DNA from: Marvania coccoides
Taxonomy: Eukaryota; Chlorophyta; Trebouxiophyceae; Chlorellales; Chlorellaceae
Reading direction: 5' to 3'
DNA length: 64,000 bases
Assembly: GCA_963854735.1 (NCBI GenBank)
Contig: OY978102.1
Location: forward strand, 248,001 to 312,000
In this document: positions 23,110-33,634 of the stretch, one piece after another
Layout of the letters: the number at the start of each line of letters is the position of its first letter
How positions within the stretch are numbered: position 1 is the first letter of the stretch
The notes under the pieces: generated by a model
What the model was told of the DNA's origin: nothing
Databases searched by the model: none
The model's input: the letters and a program-made list of their open reading frames with translations, nothing else
Position numbers and translations under genes: made by a program

Positions 23110-24606
23110 ATGGCGAAGAATCAAGTCTGGCTCGAAGGCCTTGGTGTGTGGGCCGCGATGAGTTTGCCGCCCCCGTCACCTTCCCAGGGCTTGGAAACGA
23201 GTCGCCCCGCCGCCAAGCGCCTGAAGCTCGCTCACCCCGCCGGCCCTGGCAGGTTGCCACTGCGCTCTTCATCACACCAGGCCCCCGAAGAGGAAGAATT
23301 TGCCGCCCGCTGCCCCATTTGCCTCGAGAATCTGGCACCGTTGCTCAACAGAGCGGTGCTGACGCCGTGCATGCATCCTTTCCACCACACCTGCATCATG
23401 CGCTGGCTGGAGCAGAAGCAGAGCTGCCCGCTGTGCACGCGCAACGTCTCCTCAGGTACGCTTCCCTCTTTCCCTCAATGTCCACAAATTCTGCAGCGTT
23501 CTCAAATCAACATTTTTCGGTGTCTTTCCCCTCCTTCAGTCCTGCACAACATCACCAGCGAAGACGCCTACGACGAGCGCTGCCTGCCGCCCCCCCCCAA
23601 CCCTCCTCCCCCTTCCACAGCCCATTTTCTCTCTCCGGAAGACATCCATCGCCTGGATCGAATTGTGGGGGTGGCAGACCTTTTACGCAGCTCTGGGCGC
23701 TTCCGGGGGAGCTCCCAGCGCCACGGCAACCACCCCCACCAACCACAGGGCGCTGCGCCCACCCGAAACGCAGCCACCAACGGTACCACCACCTACCACT
23801 TCCGCCTCAACGCTGCCGCCACCGCCCTCTCCAGCGGCCGCCAGGGCCGTACCATCAGCGGGGGAAGCTTTGCTGCAGCGGGCGGCGAAGAGGCGCGGCG
23901 CGTTGCGGCGGTGGATTGGCGGCGGCGAGTGTATGAAGATGATCTATGGGCGGTGCCTCTTTCTCCCTCCGCCACCGCCACCGCTTCTCCCCACCAGCAG
24001 CAGGGTTCAGTGGGGGGCCTGCCGGGGGTGGGGCGACGGCAGCGGCGGCTGAGCGAATGGATTGACCGGGAGCTGGAAGCGCTGCTGGACACCGTAGATA
24101 CCGCCATAGTGCGGGGATTCGTGCTGAGCCTGCTGGTCATTCACGGCGCCAGCAGCACTCTTCCCCTGGCCACCGCTGCTGAGGAAGAAAGCCAGGACGG
24201 GCCTGTGGCAAGATTAAGGCCGTTTCTGTCGGACCATGCGCGCCATTTTTGGCACGAGGTGAGGTGCTTTGCGTCCGCGCCAGCGTACACTATAGAGACA
24301 TACGATCGGCTGGCGAGGTATAGTACTGGTGGGCGGCAGGCTGGCAGCAGCGTCGGTGGCATTGAGAGGGAGAGGGATGTGCAGGAGGAACGGAGAAGAG
24401 GCGGGGAGAGGAACAGCAGCGAGGGGAGGAGAAGAAGAAGAAGTAGGAGGAGAAGGAGTAGCAGCAGCGGCAGCGATGAAGAAAGGAGGCGAGAAGGAAA
24501 AATAAGGCGGCGGCAAAGAGTGGAGAACGAAGAAGAAGCTGAGGATGCGGGTAGCGAGCGCGAGCGGTGGAGAATGTGGCAGTGGGGGGACCCACTTGAG
24601 GAGTGA
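23110..24606 (+). CDS. TOPORS-like RING E3 ubiquitin ligase
   Basis: Two exons (23110-23455, 23540-24606) give 470 residues. A RING finger at about residues 68-110 has the pattern CPIC, then CMHPFHHTC, then CPLC. After a Pro/Ser-rich linker, the region RRLSEWIDRELEAL, DTAIVRGFVLSLL, LRPFLSDHARHFWHEVRCFA and ETYDRLARY matches the helical domain found downstream of the RING in TOPORS-type ligases. The C-terminus is an Arg/Ser/Glu-rich tail, also typical. TOPORS homologues are nuclear ubiquitin (and in animals SUMO) ligases; the substrate here is unknown. The intron is 84 nt and contains no stop in frame, so a retained form would carry 28 extra residues right after the RING. Confidence 0.85.
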   Translation: MAKNQVWLEGLGVWAAMSLPPPSPSQGLETSRPAAKRLKLAHPAGPGRLPLRSSSHQAPEEEEFAARCPICLENLAPLLNRAVLTPCMHPFHHTCIMRWLEQKQSCPLCTRNVSSGTLPSFPQCPQILQRSQINIFRCLSPPSVLHNITSEDAYDERCLPPPPNPPPPSTAHFLSPEDIHRLDRIVGVADLLRSSGRFRGSSQRHGNHPHQPQGAAPTRNAATNGTTTYHFRLNAAATALSSGRQGRTISGGSFAAAGGEEARRVAAVDWRRRVYEDDLWAVPLSPSATATASPHQQQGSVGGLPGVGRRQRRLSEWIDRELEALLDTVDTAIVRGFVLSLLVIHGASSTLPLATAAEEESQDGPVARLRPFLSDHARHFWHEVRCFASAPAYTIETYDRLARYSTGGRQAGSSVGGIERERDVQEERRRGGERNSSEGRRRRRSRRRRSSSSGSDEERRREGKIRRRQRVENEEEAEDAGSERERWRMWQWGDPLEE

Positions 24607-25046
24607 ATAAGATTTGGATGATGTAAACACACACAAAAATCCACAACCTGTCTGCTACAGCCAAAAAGCGAAGCATGCAGGGTTGGAGAGATAGAGAAAA
24701 AAATAAAGTGTTTCCAGCCCCCAGCAGTATTAATAATAACTCTAAAAATTCGTTGCCCGCTCTGAACACCGGCTTGGAGGCTCGCATCGCGGTTTGAGCC
24801 AAACTTTTTTTTTTTCAATCTCGCAACCCTACGCGAGATTGAGCGCTCCTTCCTCCCTCGCCACCCCCAGTTCGCCAGCAACAAATCACACTTGCCTCTA
24901 GCCTCGGGGTTTGCCCATTTCACGAGGTTGTAGACACGCAGCCCTTCTCTCATCTCTCCCCACCACGGACAAGTTCGCTGCCCACTGCAGTGTGCGCCTA
25001 CCCAGCCCACGTTTCCGCCCCGCGTAACCCCCTTGCGCATTAACAA
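24607..25046. promoter_or_regulatory. Spacer between tandem genes
   Basis: This 440-bp segment holds the 3' flank of the RING gene and the promoter of the pyruvate carrier gene. An AATAAA lies at about 24701. A 10-bp inverted pair (ctcgcaaccc...gcgagattgag region, 24817-24843) includes caatctcgc and gcgagattg, able to form a stem. Confidence 0.4.
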
Positions 25047-25537
25047 ATGGCCAGCGTGACGCTTGGACAGCGGTTGGCTGCTTTTTGGAACCACCCTGCC
25101 GGCCCAAAAACTATTCACTTCTGGGCCCCCACCTTTAAGTGGGGCATCTCGCTGGCCAACGTCGCCGACTTCAAGCGGCCCGAGGAGTACATTTCCTACC
25201 CTCAGCAGTGCGCAGTGACGGCCACAGGCGTCATCTGGTCTCGGTTCAGCACGCAGGCACGTTTTCTCACCCTTTAAAGAGTTATTGCTGCTGCCGCTCT
25301 TAGTGTGAACCAAACTAGAACAACACATATTACGTTGATTTGGCTTTAGCTTTTTATCTCAAATAAATAAACCAGAAATCTTCAATTAATTCACCGCCGC
25401 TCTTCTCTAATTCCTTGTCGCAGATCACGCCTGTCAACTACAATCTGCTGGCAGTGAATATGTTCATGGCAATGACCGGAATGTACCAGCTGCAGCGGAA
25501 GATCAGGCATGACATGGAAAAGCCCAAAGAGGCATGA
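25047..25537 (+). CDS. MPC2: Mitochondrial pyruvate carrier 2
   Basis: Two exons (25047-25256, 25424-25537) encode 107 residues, the normal size for the family. The protein sits in the inner mitochondrial membrane and, as a heterodimer with MPC1, imports pyruvate. Diagnostic motifs are NHPAGPKTIHFWAPTFKWG, the LADMxRPxE-like ANVADFKRPEEYIS, ATGVIWSRFS and PVNYNLLAVN; these match MPC2 rather than MPC1. Three short hydrophobic helices are present. The intron begins with GC (CAG|gcacgt) rather than GT: this is the junction that yields the conserved WSRFS-TQ-ITPVNYN reading. The next GT, four bases on, would break the match. Confidence 0.93.
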
Positions 25538-25909
25538 ATAGAAAGGTCGGCAGAGAATGGCGGGAGATGATATAATAACACAAAACGCCACCACCTTACT
25601 TCATGTGTACTCTCCTAACCCGCATTACTGAAATTTTTACTCTAATTTTGTTTTTTTCTTCTTAATGGTGTGTACTAGTGAGATCTCTGTTGTTGAGCGT
25701 TTAAAATTGTAAGAATTTTTAACGTAAAAAACAACGCTGAAAAATGGTATTAAGCGGAAAGAAACGGGGGTATTTTGGGAATAATAAACAATTTCGCGTT
25801 CTTATAAACGTGAACGGAGATAAAATAAAGAAACGTCGATAAAGAAATTCATACAAATGGGTTCTCCAGCCGGCTTTTGAGTCGCACTCCCATCGGGTTG
25901 GCTTCCAGT
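25538..25909. other. Convergent 3' spacer
   Basis: This AT-rich stretch lies between the 3' ends of MPC2 and the GDPD gene. It contains possible poly(A) hexamers on both strands and no coding region. Confidence 0.45.
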
Positions 25910-27133
25910 TCATACAATGCCGTTTCTGAAATCTAGGTGGTGGAAGTGGCAGCACAGCGCAGGGATGCCTCGTCTTCGCATTTCGCCCGTCCACCGCAGC
26001 CACTCAGGCCCGCCAAACTCCCCAAAAGAGCTCGCGAAGTAGTGAGGAAATGCGATGATACCAGCCCACCCAAGAGGCTTGTACTGCCGAGCTGTAGCGC
26101 CTTCTAGCGCGTCCAAAATAGGCCGCTGCGTTTCCAAATAATTTGATAAAAGGTCTAGCAGCCGCTGCCGCGCTGCGTCTGAGTGCAGAGCCTTGACCTC
26201 GCAGGCCAGGGTGCGCCTGGCTCCATACTCAACGCACGCCCTGGATTAAAAAGGGAAAAACAGTTCGTGACGAGACATCGACTTGCTTCTGTTTATGCGC
26301 AAATCAACAAAATTACCCCAAAAACATAAAATATTTATCACAAAATGCTAAACTCACTTGAAATAAACTCACTTTAAAAACTCCTGTAGCGTTGGCGCGT
26401 GCAGCCCCGCTCGCCCCCCCAAGCACAGCGAAGACAGCTGCGCGGCTGTCAAATCCTGCACCGACGCACTTTCCACCGCCACCCCCTGCCTCCGCATCAC
26501 CTCATACGCCGCAACGTTTGGTCCTCGTGGCGGAAACGCTCTGCTCAAGGTAAAATCGTGAAAAAGCACAAGCTCGCCGTCTCTCGTCTCCATGACGTCG
26601 AACTCGATGAATGGAAGGTGCGCGCCGGCGTAAGCGCCTGCTGCATCCGCGGCGGCCAGCGTGCGCAGCGCTCCAACCGTGTTCTCCGCATGCTCAGCGT
26701 CGAAGCCCTTGCACCCCACTCTGTGGCCAATCCCGTCGGCAGGTTGGCGGGCCACAAGGTACAAAGTAAGCAAGTACGCTCCTAGGAGGAGGAAAGCGAG
26801 GGATTCGAAGAAACCGAGGGCGAAGACGGCGATGAGAAAAGCGGCGGTGATGGCACGCAGCGGGAGGAGGCGGAAGCAGCGGACCAGAAAGGATATGACG
26901 ATGAGCGTGAGGGCGGCGGTGCGGAGAGGTGGCGAGGTGGAGGGTTTCATGGAAGCGATGTAGACTGCCGTCATCAATCTCGTAATCGTGCGCAACAGTG
27001 TGGCCATGATATCGGCCAGCCACAGGAAGAACAGAGAGGTCTGGGTCAGCCTGCCAGGTCTGTGGTTGTTGTGGCTAGACGACCGACGCAGCTCGCTGTG
27101 CAAAACAGTTGCAATTCGAGGTTTTGGGTTCAT
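25910..27133 (-). CDS. Membrane glycerophosphodiester phosphodiesterase
   Basis: Two exons (27133-26373, 26240-25910) give 363 residues. The N-terminal 125 or so residues contain about three hydrophobic helices (LTLIVISFLVRCF, ITAAFLIAVFALGFF, LLGAYLLTLYLVA). The GDPD TIM-barrel signatures follow: HRVGCKGFDAEHAENT, in which the usual HRG reads HRV, then FIEFDVMETRDGELVLFHDFTLSR with the metal-binding E-D pair and catalytic His. APTLQEFLK and CEVK complete the early barrel. The family hydrolyses glycerophosphodiesters to glycerol-3-phosphate and an alcohol. The usual HRG-to-HxxENT region has a short insertion (GCKGFDAEHAENT), so the HRG-type site may have shifted. The C-terminal half is shorter than in many GDPDs. 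Confidence 0.82.
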
Positions 27134-27453
27134 ACATGGCTCAAGTATGAAGACTTCGGAGCAAAATAAAATAAAAAAATGAGGGATTTTTTCCCTTGCA
27201 CCTTTGTTGACGTTTCATGAGCGATGCCTTGGCACTGCCTGAGCGTCGAGTTCTCAAAATTAATTTGTAGGCGCTTATAGGAGCTGGAGGCTAAAGACCG
27301 AAAAGTCGGTTAAACCGTTCCGAGCTGTCGTCGGCTTTGTTAAAGTTTGTCTGGTCGATTAAATATTTACCAATTTGCCTCTTTTGCACATAAAATTAAA
27401 TTGCACATAAAACGCAGAGGAGCAGAGCCTCTAGAAGAGGGCACTCAATTGAA
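27134..27453. promoter_or_regulatory. Divergent promoter region, GDPD / coiled-coil gene
   Basis: A 320-bp spacer between two head-to-head start codons. No individual element was assigned. Confidence 0.45.
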
Positions 27454-29904
27454 ATGTCTAACAACAGCACGCATTTTGCGTTTGATAGTCCGGCAGGCCC
27501 TGCGCACAGCGCCGCCGCATACCACATGCTGCCAATAACCCCTCTGTCGTCCAACAATTTGGCGGAGACCCACGGCAGCGGTGACAAACCGTTCAACGAA
27601 TCAAATGTCACAAAGGTGTTGGAAACCGCACAGAAGAAGCGCCAGTCCGCTGCAGCGGCGCTGCAGACCGTCAACAAAGCAATTTCGTCCTCCAAGCCCC
27701 CTCCACCACCCCTCTTCCTCCCTCCTCCTCCCACCTCAACCACCAAACGAACTCCTTTCTCTCGGGCGCTCCCAGGTCTCGCCGCTGGTACCCCTGTGGA
27801 CTCCATTTCATCGAGGGGCCTCACCGCGGGCACCCCCTTGTCCCGTTTCCCAGCCCTCCAGTCCCCTGGGCAGACGTTCACCCCCCAATCTCGGGCCACC
27901 CCTCTGACAACAGCAACAGAATCGACTTTGAGCGTGGCAGCCGCTGCTTCCGCGCCCCCCCGCTCCGCCAGTAAGTGCCTGGTGGACCTGCAGCGTCGGC
28001 ATGCGCAGCTGCTGGCCGAGTGTCAAGACGCGGAGCGTGCAGCTGCGGCAGCGGCCGTGGAGCGCTCCCGGGCCCAAAAAGGGGCCGACGAGGCTGCTGA
28101 ACGGGCGCAACGGCTGGAGGAGACGCTGACGCGATATGCCAAGGAGCTCAAGATAGTAGAGGAGGAGCAGAAAGCGCGGAGGAGGGAGATGGAGGCGGCG
28201 GCGACGGAAACTGCAAAGCTGCAAATTGAAGCGGAACACGAGGCCATGGCGCTGGAGGAGCTGCGTACGGAGGTGTCCAGCGTGCAACGGGAGCTGCAGA
28301 ACACGCGAGAGGCGGCGGCGGCGGCTCGCGCAGAGCTGCAGGCGCTGCAATCTCAGACCGCAGCAGAGTTGACCGCAGCGTCTGAGGCTGAGCTCGCTAT
28401 AGAGTCGCTGGAGCAGCTGCAAACGGCGGTGGACCAAGCCACCGCGGAGCTGCACTCCCTGCAGCAGCGCCAGCTGTCTGCGGCAGCGGCAGCTCGCCAG
28501 GCTGAAGCGGATGCTGCAGAGAAGAAGGGACGGGTCGCGGCGGTGCAGGCGGCTTGGGAGGCGGCCGAGCACCGCATTGGGGCCGCTGATGGCGCGCTTG
28601 TGGAGGTAAAGGCCCGACTGGAGGCCAAGCGCCGTATGTTGGCTGAATCCGAGTCGAAATATGAAGAGTTGCAGCGGGCGATGGAAAATTTGTTGGAGGA
28701 GGCTGATGAGGCGGAAGCTCAGGCGAGGGACGCGGATCGTGACGCCAAAGCGTCTCTGCGTCGCGCGCAGGCCGCGGACGAGCGAGCAAACGCGGCGGAG
28801 GCGCATGCTGGCGCTGCTGAAAGCAGGGCAGCGGCAGCAGAGGCAACAGCTGATTTTCAGGAAGCCAGAGCTCAGGAGATGGCTGAGATTGCTGCACAGA
28901 TGGAGGCGAGGTGCGAGGAGGTGCGGCAGGCGGAGCAGCGTCTGCTGGAGCTGGGGGCAGAGGTAGGAGAAGCGGCGGCGGCGGCGGCATTAAATTCTCG
29001 CATTCAGGCGCTGGAATCGCAGCATGATGGGCTCAAGGCGCGGCTGGAGGAGGTGCAGGGTCAAAATGATATGTTATGTGATGCGTTGGAGCGCAGCAGG
29101 GAAGCTGAGAGGCTCCAAACAGAAGAAAAGGCGGCTGCTGATGAGCGCGCTGCCGCCGCCGAAGCTGAGGCTGCAAGGTTCGCACGAATTCATTAAACCC
29201 CCTATTCTTACAAGATTTCTTTATTCCTTTTTTAAAATTGCATTTCATCTTGGTGCAGGCTGAGCGAGCGACAGGATGACGCCATTGAGGCCAGATTGCT
29301 GGAGGCTGAGCTCGCTGCGGCCCGCTCCCAGCTCATCGTTGAGCGACGGACCGCCGCCACCACCGCTGAGCTCTCCCAGGCAGCGGCGGAGCGCGACGCC
29401 GCAGTACGGCGCGCGGCAACGCTGGCTGCTGCTCGCGACGCTGCGGTGGGCGAGTTGGCGGCGCTGAAGGCGGAGGCAGCGCACCGCAATGCTGCGCATG
29501 CTGATCTTGAGCAGCATGCGCAGCAGCTGACCCGCATGGTGCGCAGTTTGACTGCTGAGAGGGCGGAGAGTCAAGGGCTGGCAGCTGCCTTGCAGCTGCA
29601 GGTGGAGTCGCTGCAGGGTCGGCTGCAGGCCGAGATGGGGCGGCGGGCGGTGGAGACGACTGCCACAGAGGAAGAAAGGAGGGAGAAGGCGGCGATAATG
29701 GAATTTAAAATGGGGCGGCTGGCGGCGCAGAATGCAGCTTTGAAGGCCACCGCTGCAAGGCTCAGCAAGGCGCTGGCGGCGGCGCTGCGGCAGGAGGAGG
29801 CGGGGGGGATGCTGATTTCTACTAGGAATGAGGCGCCAGAGAAGTCGGAGTATTATGTCCAGGCTTTGGAAGAGCTGGAGGCGGTGCAGGTGCTTCTGTC
29901 GTAG
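27454..29904 (+). CDS. Long alanine-rich coiled-coil protein
   Basis: Two exons (27454-29177, 29259-29904) give 789 residues. Residues 1-165 are Ser/Thr/Pro-rich with several SRFPAL/SRATPL-like motifs, possibly phosphorylated. From about residue 175 to 765 the sequence is almost continuous heptad-rich coiled coil dominated by Ala, Glu, Leu, Arg and Gln. No catalytic or membrane segment is visible. The C-terminus has EYYVQALEELEAVQVLLS. Such proteins are usually cytoskeletal, centrosomal or flagellar scaffolds, but nothing in the sequence selects one. The exon is extremely GC-rich and codon-biased, which produces long open frames on the opposite strand; these are shadows. Confidence 0.85.
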
Positions 29905-30444
29905 TTTACGTAATGTCTCGTTTGTGTATTCATTATTATTTGCTTTCAACAGAGAGTGTCTTCTCCAATGATTTAGATAGTATCCTTATAAATGTGGTAG
30001 GAGAAACATACTACAGCTGAAAGAGGGGACCTGGCAAGTATGGCCAAGGCGGGATAAGTAATTTATACCAATGCTCGCATAATTGTATGCAGAGGGAGGG
30101 AGGGTAATGTAGAGGGAAAAGGAACAAGAATTGTGGGGAAAGAATAATGCGAGTTGATAGTAAGGAATAAAAATATAAAACAAGTGCTTTTGGGACGGGG
30201 GGGAGGGGGAGACAATACTCATATCAGGCCCGGCCAGGGCAACTATTTAAAACCTCGCGCACACCACCATACAACACCAATCTTTTTTAGATTTTAAGAT
30301 CTCTCAACTTTGTCGAAACAATTCCTTTATTAATTTAAAAAAAGGAAGAAAGAGAGAAAGTAAAAAAGAAAGAGAGAAAACATATGCCGAGTTTTTTTAG
30401 TCAAGGGTTTCAAAACAGCTACAATTTGATTGCGTTTTTAAGTG

Positions 30445-30750
30445 AGGGCCCGTTGTCGCTGAGCGCGCCAGGATCATGCTGCCAGCGCCTCCTGCTTGGC
30501 CCACAGAATGGTGTATGTCTTCCCTCACTCGTACTCATATGAAAAATATGAGCGTAATGCAGAGGGTAGGGTCATGGTCAACGGATTTTCAGGGAACTGC
30601 CCAGGGAAATATCAGCCGGACCTGGGGGCTGGAAGTAGTTGCTGGCTGCGGGGCAGGCGGCAGGAAGTTTGCCAACCGGGACAAAGGAAGTAAAATCAGC
30701 TGGCAGCGGCGTTGTGCACGGCAGCTCAGCAGGCTTAAAGACAATGCTTA
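30445..30750 (+). other. Coding-like patch, possible gene relic
   Basis: One plus-strand frame from about 30490 to 30693 reads MVYVFPHSYSYEKYERNAEG, VMVNGFSGNCPGKYQPDLG and then Cys- and Arg-containing sequence before a stop. The composition is exon-like in an otherwise AT-rich spacer. No domain is recognised and no partner exon was found. Confidence 0.3.
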
Positions 30751-30985
30751 AAAAAATGGTTTTAATAACTATTCTATATGTACATTTTCAACCTGTTTAT
30801 TAATCTCCCAACAGCCGACGCTGCTGGAATTCTCATCATTTTTCACCATCCGCTTGAAACCTAAGCTGGCTGTGGCTTGTAAAATAATATACATATACAT
30901 GTAATTTCTTGCCCAGCGTCTGCTTCTTTTCTTTCAAAACGGGTTTGCTGCCAAAACGATGTTCAAACATTTGTCTTGTGCGGTC

Positions 30986-31010
30986 ATCTGGCGCGGTGTC
31001 CGCGCCAGAT
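30986..31010. repeat. Perfect inverted repeat / hairpin
   Basis: The 11-base arm atctggcgcgg is followed by a 3-base loop (tgt) and its exact complement. A very GC-rich stem in AT-rich surroundings suggests a stable hairpin in DNA or RNA. Confidence 0.85.
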
Positions 31011-31385
31011 CGGGCCTGGCCCGTTTACAAGTTCCACTTCAGTATGAAATATAGCTTGGGGCTCTTGTAGAGCTGGGATCTGAGAAAACCCAACTTTAAT
31101 TTCAAGTTTAATATGGAGGAGGACATCAAATTGAGCAAGATATGATGGATTACTTTAAGAAATATATTGTACGTCGCCACCGGGTACCTCGCGTACGACA
31201 GGTTCCTGCGAGCCTTCCGCTGGCTGGACCACCGCAGGGTCCGGGTCGTCGTTGACGACTCGCCCCAAATCTCCGAAATTTGGCGCTTTAATTGAGCCCA
31301 TTTCTGCCAAATTTCCGAATACAGTGAGAATAAATGGAATTTGAATATTGTTATATCCGCTGGCAGAGCGTCTGATCTTGCTACC

Positions 31386-33495
31386 ATGTTGAACATGATG
31401 TTCATAGAAAAAACAAATATAGGGGCTCCTTCCGCAGCCCTCGGGCCTTTACGACGCTCTGCACGCCCAGCATTGCATCCGAGAATTTCATCTTCATCAC
31501 GGCGTCCACTCATTTACGCCCCTTCGCCTTTTCCTACTTTCCGTCCGCTCCATCGATCTTCCACCACCGCCGCTGCCTCTCCGCAACACCACCAGCAAAT
31601 AGAGCAGCAGGAGCAGCTGCTGAGCGAATTTCTGGGGTGGCTGATAGCCAACGGCGTCGAGGGCGTCGGCCCTGAAGGCTCCATCGGACTTTTTTCTGGC
31701 GACGGTGGTGAGCGGGGCATCGCCGCTCTGAGGCCCATCCGCCGCGGGGAGACCCTCGCGCGCATCCCCCTGCGTCTGGCCATCATCGAAGACCTCTCCA
31801 TGGAATCATCAGACCCTGTAAACTCTCAAAACGCCACCAACAGCGATAGCAATGGCAGAGAAACCAAAGCCTTGCAGCAGCCGTGGAGTGTCCGTCTAGC
31901 GTGCAAGCTGCTGCAGTACAAAGCGCAGGGGGCGGACTGTCCTTGGGCCCCTTATTTAGCGGTACTGCCTACCCATGTGCCCACCCCTGTCTTGAATTTG
32001 TCATGGGAAGATGCCAAAGCCATTTCCTACGCCCCTGCCAGGCGGCAGCTGGACGCCGCATCATGGCTGGTAGCCTCCTCCTGGAATTCTCTGGGTTCTT
32101 CTCCCCGAAGCCAAAACGATTCTGAGGAGGCTTCACCATCGTCATCTTCTTCGGCTCCTTCTTCGCCCGCTCCTGCTTTCAGCCGTGACGAGTTCGAGTG
32201 GGCGCTGTCGGTGGTGCACTCACGCACGTTCTGCGTGGCGGCAGCGCGCGGGGGCCCCGGTCCCCGCATGCTGATTCCTTTCATCGACATGCTGAATCAC
32301 TGCGGCGATGAAGACGTCGCAGCCCCAGGGGCGCCTGGGCCCACCCCCTTTGCTGCTGACTCTGTGCGATGGGACGTGGTCTCCAAGCTGGGCGGGGAGC
32401 AGTTTATGGTGCTCACGGCCACGCGGGACATCCAGCAAGTCGGAGAAGAGCTGACGCTGTGCGTTGATTTTTTTTCCATTTTTTCATAGGCGTGTCTGCT
32501 GCTGGAGCCTTGGGGTTCCAAATTGGAACTATTTTTTTCTTTTTCTTCTAATTTATATTCATAATTTAATTATTAATAAAATCATATTATCTCCTTCTTT
32601 TCTTTTTTTCTTATTTTCTTTCTTTTCTCCATGCAGGTCTTACGGCGAGCGTCCCAACGAGGATTTTTTCCTGCACTACGGCTTCGTCCCCCGCCGCAAC
32701 CCCCACGATGCTGTGGCACTCTTCCCCACCATCGAAGACGCAATCGACTGGCACCTGCAGCGCTACATCCCCCTGGGAGCGCTCTCCCCAGCCCAACTCC
32801 AAACCGCAATCTCCGTCGCCTACACCGCCGCAGCCGCAGCCGAAGAAGAAAGCGGCCAAGACGCCAACAAAGCCGCTGCAGCGCTGGCAGCGCTGTCGGA
32901 GAGCGAAGCGGAGGCCGTGCGGGCGGAGCGGGCCGCCATTAAGCTGATGAGTCGGGGGAGGGTCGACGGCAGGCTTGCGGCAGCTCTGATGGCGCTGCAC
33001 GCCGCTGCACGGGTCGCTGGAGGTCCTGGAGTTGCGGTGCACAGTGAGGAGCACGTGAAGGAGGCAGTGAAATCCCGTGCTGTTGAGGTTCTGAGGGAAA
33101 TTTATGAAGCCGGCGGAGCGAGGCTCGAGAGCGATTTGGAGAAGCTGGCGGGGTGGGAAGGGGCGGACGGGCAGCACGGATTTGCGATCATGGCGGCGCA
33201 CTATGCGACTGCCATCGCCAGCAGTCCAGCGGCTGCGGAGGTGAACGAAAACGGGGGGGGAAAGAGTGCGGAGACAGGCGGCGTATTGGATGCGGGCATT
33301 GGGGAGGAAGACGCAGCGTTGCTGGCGGCGCTGCAGGCAGCGGCGCCTGTGGGAGCAGCAGCAGCGAGTACAGCAGCAGCAGATGTTTTAGAGACATGCG
33401 ACAGTGGTAGTCAAGAAAATCGTGATGTGCCTGTTACTGTGTTGATGTACAGGGCCTACAAAGCGATGATTCTGTGGGATGCTATCCTGGCTTGA
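31386..33495 (+). CDS. SET-domain protein lysine methyltransferase (Rubisco LSMT-like)
   Basis: Two exons (31386-32458, 32637-33495) give 643 residues. The N-terminal 70 residues are Ser/Arg/Pro-rich, like an organelle transit peptide. The split SET domain begins with FLGWLIANGVEGVG and GERGIAALRPIRRGETL, and contains WAPYLAVLP, FEWALSVVHSRTF, MLIPFIDMLNHC (the NH motif that binds S-adenosylmethionine) and, across the intron, LSYGERPNEDFFLHYGFVP (the YG/Tyr catalytic motif). The C-terminal part is a helical substrate-binding-like region expanded by Ala/Glu-rich insertions near 480-500 and 580-610. The family methylates lysines on Rubisco, aldolase or other non-histone proteins; the target is not predictable. 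The ATG at 31386 is the first in frame, but two more follow within five codons. Confidence 0.88.
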
Positions 33496-33634
33496 TACTG
33501 GTATTAATTTTAGATGTATATCTAATGCTGATGGTACAAACCGTGTCGACAAACGACGCCCTCAACAATATGCAGTGCTGGTCTATACTACTGAGAAAGA
33601 AAAAAAGCGGTTCGAAGACAGTGCTACATCACTG
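33496..33634. other. Short convergent 3' spacer
   Basis: Only 139 bp separate the stop codons of two converging genes, so their 3' UTRs may overlap. Confidence 0.5.

Larger units (their letters stand above)
29905..31385. other. 1.5-kb spacer with two coding-like patches and a hairpin
   Basis: No intact gene is supported. Two GC-rich coding-like patches (about 30445-30750 and 31150-31275) and a perfect inverted repeat (30986-31010) stand out from AT-rich background; each is listed separately. Confidence 0.45.

Noticed and set aside
24141..25328. A 395-codon minus-strand frame
   Set aside because: It crosses the end of the RING gene, a spacer and the MPC2 gene, and has no start context or domain.
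27808..28806. A 332-codon minus-strand frame rich in Leu/Arg/Gln
   Set aside because: It is antisense to the coiled-coil protein; its composition is the complement of Ala/Glu/Gln codons.
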